DNA of 7,986 nt, taken from contig JAANXI010000021.1 in NCBI GenBank assembly GCA_018263365.1, forward strand, positions 1 to 7,986. The letters are read 5' to 3'. This document shows, in pieces, positions 6,744 through 7,986 of the stretch (its first letter is position 1; the number at the start of each line of letters is the position of its first letter). The notes under the pieces were generated by a model that ran no database searches, was not told the origin of the DNA, and saw only the letters and a list, made by a program, of their open reading frames with translations. This stretch comes from Fidelibacterota bacterium (GTDB taxonomy: Bacteria; Fidelibacterota; JAANXI01). A program made the translations under genes and the position numbers.

Positions 6744-7136
6744 ATGAACTATTTATGCTTATATACCATTGATGACGATCTCGCGGAGTCCTTCCGTATC
6801 TTTTACGAGGGGAAGTACGTCGTGCTGCGCATTGAAGAAAAATCGGAACTATACAAACATCTTCGTTCCGAGGAATGTCAATGCCAGCTGCTGATTTTTG
6901 ATCCGGGTAATCCCACGATGAAGGATTTTCAATATCTGGAAGAGATCAAACACATCCGGCCGGATATTAAGATCATCGTCTCTTACGTCTATTTTGAGGA
7001 GAAAAACTTTTCCGAAGAATTCCTGGCGTCGCATGTTGATGCCATCCTCTACAAGCCGTTTGACTTCGGGGAAGTCGACCGCCGGATTCAGAAACTCTTG
7101 CATCCGGCCCAGCAGGATGAGTCTATTCCCGCCTGA
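6744..7136 (+). CDS. stand-alone receiver-domain protein (divergent single-domain response regulator)
   Basis: A 130-residue cytoplasmic protein that appears to be a CheY-like receiver with no output domain. Visible landmarks: acidic cluster Asp10-Asp12 after the first strand (LCLYTIDDD), probable phospho-acceptor Asp53 at the end of strand three (LLIFDPGNP), Ser80 where Thr/Ser is expected (IIVSYVYF), and Lys104 in LYKPFD matching the conserved lysine followed by proline. The usual MP after the phospho-Asp and the DG turn are absent (DPGNPTMKDF), so it is divergent from the regulator at 5034. Its likely role is as a phosphate sink, relay shuttle or protein-protein switch; which one cannot be told. 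ATG 6744 is preceded by only a weak GGA, about nine bases away. It is preceded by the sigma-54 promoter and is convergent with the sensor gene on the other strand, 51 bases between stop codons. Confidence 0.85.
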   Translation: MNYLCLYTIDDDLAESFRIFYEGKYVVLRIEEKSELYKHLRSEECQCQLLIFDPGNPTMKDFQYLEEIKHIRPDIKIIVSYVYFEEKNFSEEFLASHVDAILYKPFDFGEVDRRIQKLLHPAQQDESIPA

Positions 7137-7144
7137 GTTCATCC

Positions 7145-7158
7145 GAACATCAATGTTC
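7145..7158. repeat. short perfect inverted repeat between the convergent genes
   Basis: GAACAT and ATGTTC are separated by CA. As RNA it would fold to a five-pair stem with a four-base loop and has no T-run after it on either strand, so it is at best a weak terminator element for the convergent pair. Confidence 0.3.
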
Positions 7159-7187
7159 AGTTCTGAGGCTGATTCAGTGTAACCCCA

Positions 7188-7986
7188 CTAAAAAACCATG
7201 TGCAGTTGCAGCGCCAGCAGGTTAATATCTTCGCGCAGGGCTTCGCTGTAATCCGTGTATCCGTAGATGCTGGTAATCGGCTGTTTAAAGTCGTGGATGA
7301 TACTGCTTGCCATCTGGCCGACCGTCGATAACCGTTCGGATCGAATCAACTCGTCCTGGGCTTCCTTCAGGGAAGAACGCATCTTCTGAAATGCGTCTGC
7401 CAAATATCCGATCTCATCGTCGCTGTCGATATCAATGGGGGCGGTGTAATCACCCTGCCCCACGGATTCGGTGGCGCTGACCAGCCTCTGGAGCGGTGCG
7501 GCCAGTCGTCGGACCAGAAATACCCCCGCCCCAATGGAAACCAGGATAGAAAGCAGGCCGATGATAATAATTCCTATGCGCAGACTTTTCAGCGGGGCAA
7601 TCGCCTTATCCCAGGACTGATAATAGAGCAGCGTGCCGATCATATTCCCAAGCACATCGTGCACCGCCGCGCTCTGCATAATATACTGGCGATCGTTCAC
7701 GGTGATCAGTTCGGGTTGGGTGACGGTATCCCTGGCTGCGTCCTGCTGCATCGACGCCCAGGGAAAATCCGTGGAATTTATATCAATGGTCCCGCTCGAT
7801 GCGCCGATATGATCTTTTACATAGACCATGCTGGATACACCGGTGAGCTCCTCCACATTTTTGAGCAGATTGTCATCGATGCGGTTGCCAGTGAGCACGA
7901 TACCGATGACCTTGTCCGATACCAGAATCGGCGACGCGGCCACTTCGTAAATTTGTCCCTGATAGTCCCAGAGATCCGCAAAATCA
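7188..7986 (-). CDS. sensor protein with extracytoplasmic region, HAMP and H-box but no ATPase domain; 5' end cut off
   Basis: The frame is open from the right edge (first whole codon at 7985) to TAG at 7188-7190, 265 visible residues. Order seen: extracytoplasmic segment resembling a Cache-type sensor (about 1-134; DLWDYQGQIYEVAASPI, then VIGIVLTGNRID), transmembrane helix at about 136-158, HAMP at about 159-212 (LAAPLQRLVSATESV, DDEIGYLADAFQKM), then a dimerisation/phospho-acceptor start RSERLSTVGQMASSIIHDFKQP with His231. The protein ends only 34 residues later. There is no second half of the DHp helix pair and no N, G1, F or G2 box, and none in the other minus-strand frames downstream. 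A normal kinase would need about 200 more residues. The last 13, DINLLALQLHMVF, alternate hydrophobic residues and end in Phe like an outer-membrane barrel. It is either a truncated or fused gene (decayed kinase) or an ATPase-less phospho-acceptor sensor. The first membrane helix must lie outside the window. Confidence 0.85.
   Translation of the reverse strand, partial: DFADLWDYQGQIYEVAASPILVSDKVIGIVLTGNRIDDNLLKNVEELTGVSSMVYVKDHIGASSGTIDINSTDFPWASMQQDAARDTVTQPELITVNDRQYIMQSAAVHDVLGNMIGTLLYYQSWDKAIAPLKSLRIGIIIIGLLSILVSIGAGVFLVRRLAAPLQRLVSATESVGQGDYTAPIDIDSDDEIGYLADAFQKMRSSLKEAQDELIRSERLSTVGQMASSIIHDFKQPITSIYGYTDYSEALREDINLLALQLHMVF

Noticed and set aside
6849..7142. 97-codon minus-strand open frame that could continue the truncated sensor beyond its stop
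   Set aside because: It is antisense to the receiver gene and contains no N, G1, F or G2 kinase motifs, so it does not supply the missing ATPase domain by readthrough or frameshift.

Overview
The window reads as bacterial chromosome of roughly 50% GC, densely coded, with four genes lying wholly inside it and one gene cut off at each edge. No tRNA, rRNA, insertion sequence or CRISPR array is visible. The hybrid malic enzyme, a leucine dehydrogenase, an NtrC-type sigma-54 activator with its kinase, a consensus -24/-12 promoter and a protein tail resembling an outer-membrane beta-barrel end suggest a Gram-negative bacterium. Shine-Dalgarno sites are strong before the metabolic genes and weak before the signalling genes. 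I cannot name the phylum from sequence alone; something in or near the Bacteroidota/Balneolota/Marinimicrobia/Calditrichota neighbourhood would fit, but that is inference.

Left part (1-3262, minus strand): a MaeB-type malic enzyme with a C-terminal phosphotransacetylase-like domain, running off the left edge, and upstream of it a full-length leucine dehydrogenase. They are separated by about 190 bases that hold a plausible promoter for the malic enzyme and a weak terminator-like hairpin for the dehydrogenase. They therefore probably form neighbouring transcription units. Both link amino-acid or organic-acid carbon to reduced nicotinamide cofactors.

Middle part (3263-6383): a 445-base divergent intergenic region with two palindromic candidate operator sites, then a two-gene plus-strand operon. 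The operon encodes a membrane-anchored PAS histidine kinase and an NtrC-family response regulator (receiver, AAA+ and Fis-type HTH domains). Stop and start codons abut (TAAATG), so translation is probably coupled and the two are almost certainly cognate partners.

Right part (6384-7986): a 360-base intergenic region made partly of short degenerate tandem repeats with 7- and 8-base periods, some in inverted orientation. It ends in a near-perfect sigma-54 promoter (TGGCAC-N5-TTGC) 33 bases before a small stand-alone receiver-domain protein. Convergent to that gene, and running off the right edge, is a sensor protein with an extracytoplasmic region, one visible membrane helix, HAMP and the phospho-histidine box. 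It stops about 35 residues after the histidine with no ATPase domain, and its last residues look like the terminal strand of an outer-membrane beta-barrel.

Working model (inference): the NtrC-like regulator, phosphorylated by its kinase, works with sigma-54 to switch on the orphan receiver at 6744. The ATPase-less sensor next to it is either a decayed fusion gene or a partial phosphorelay component.
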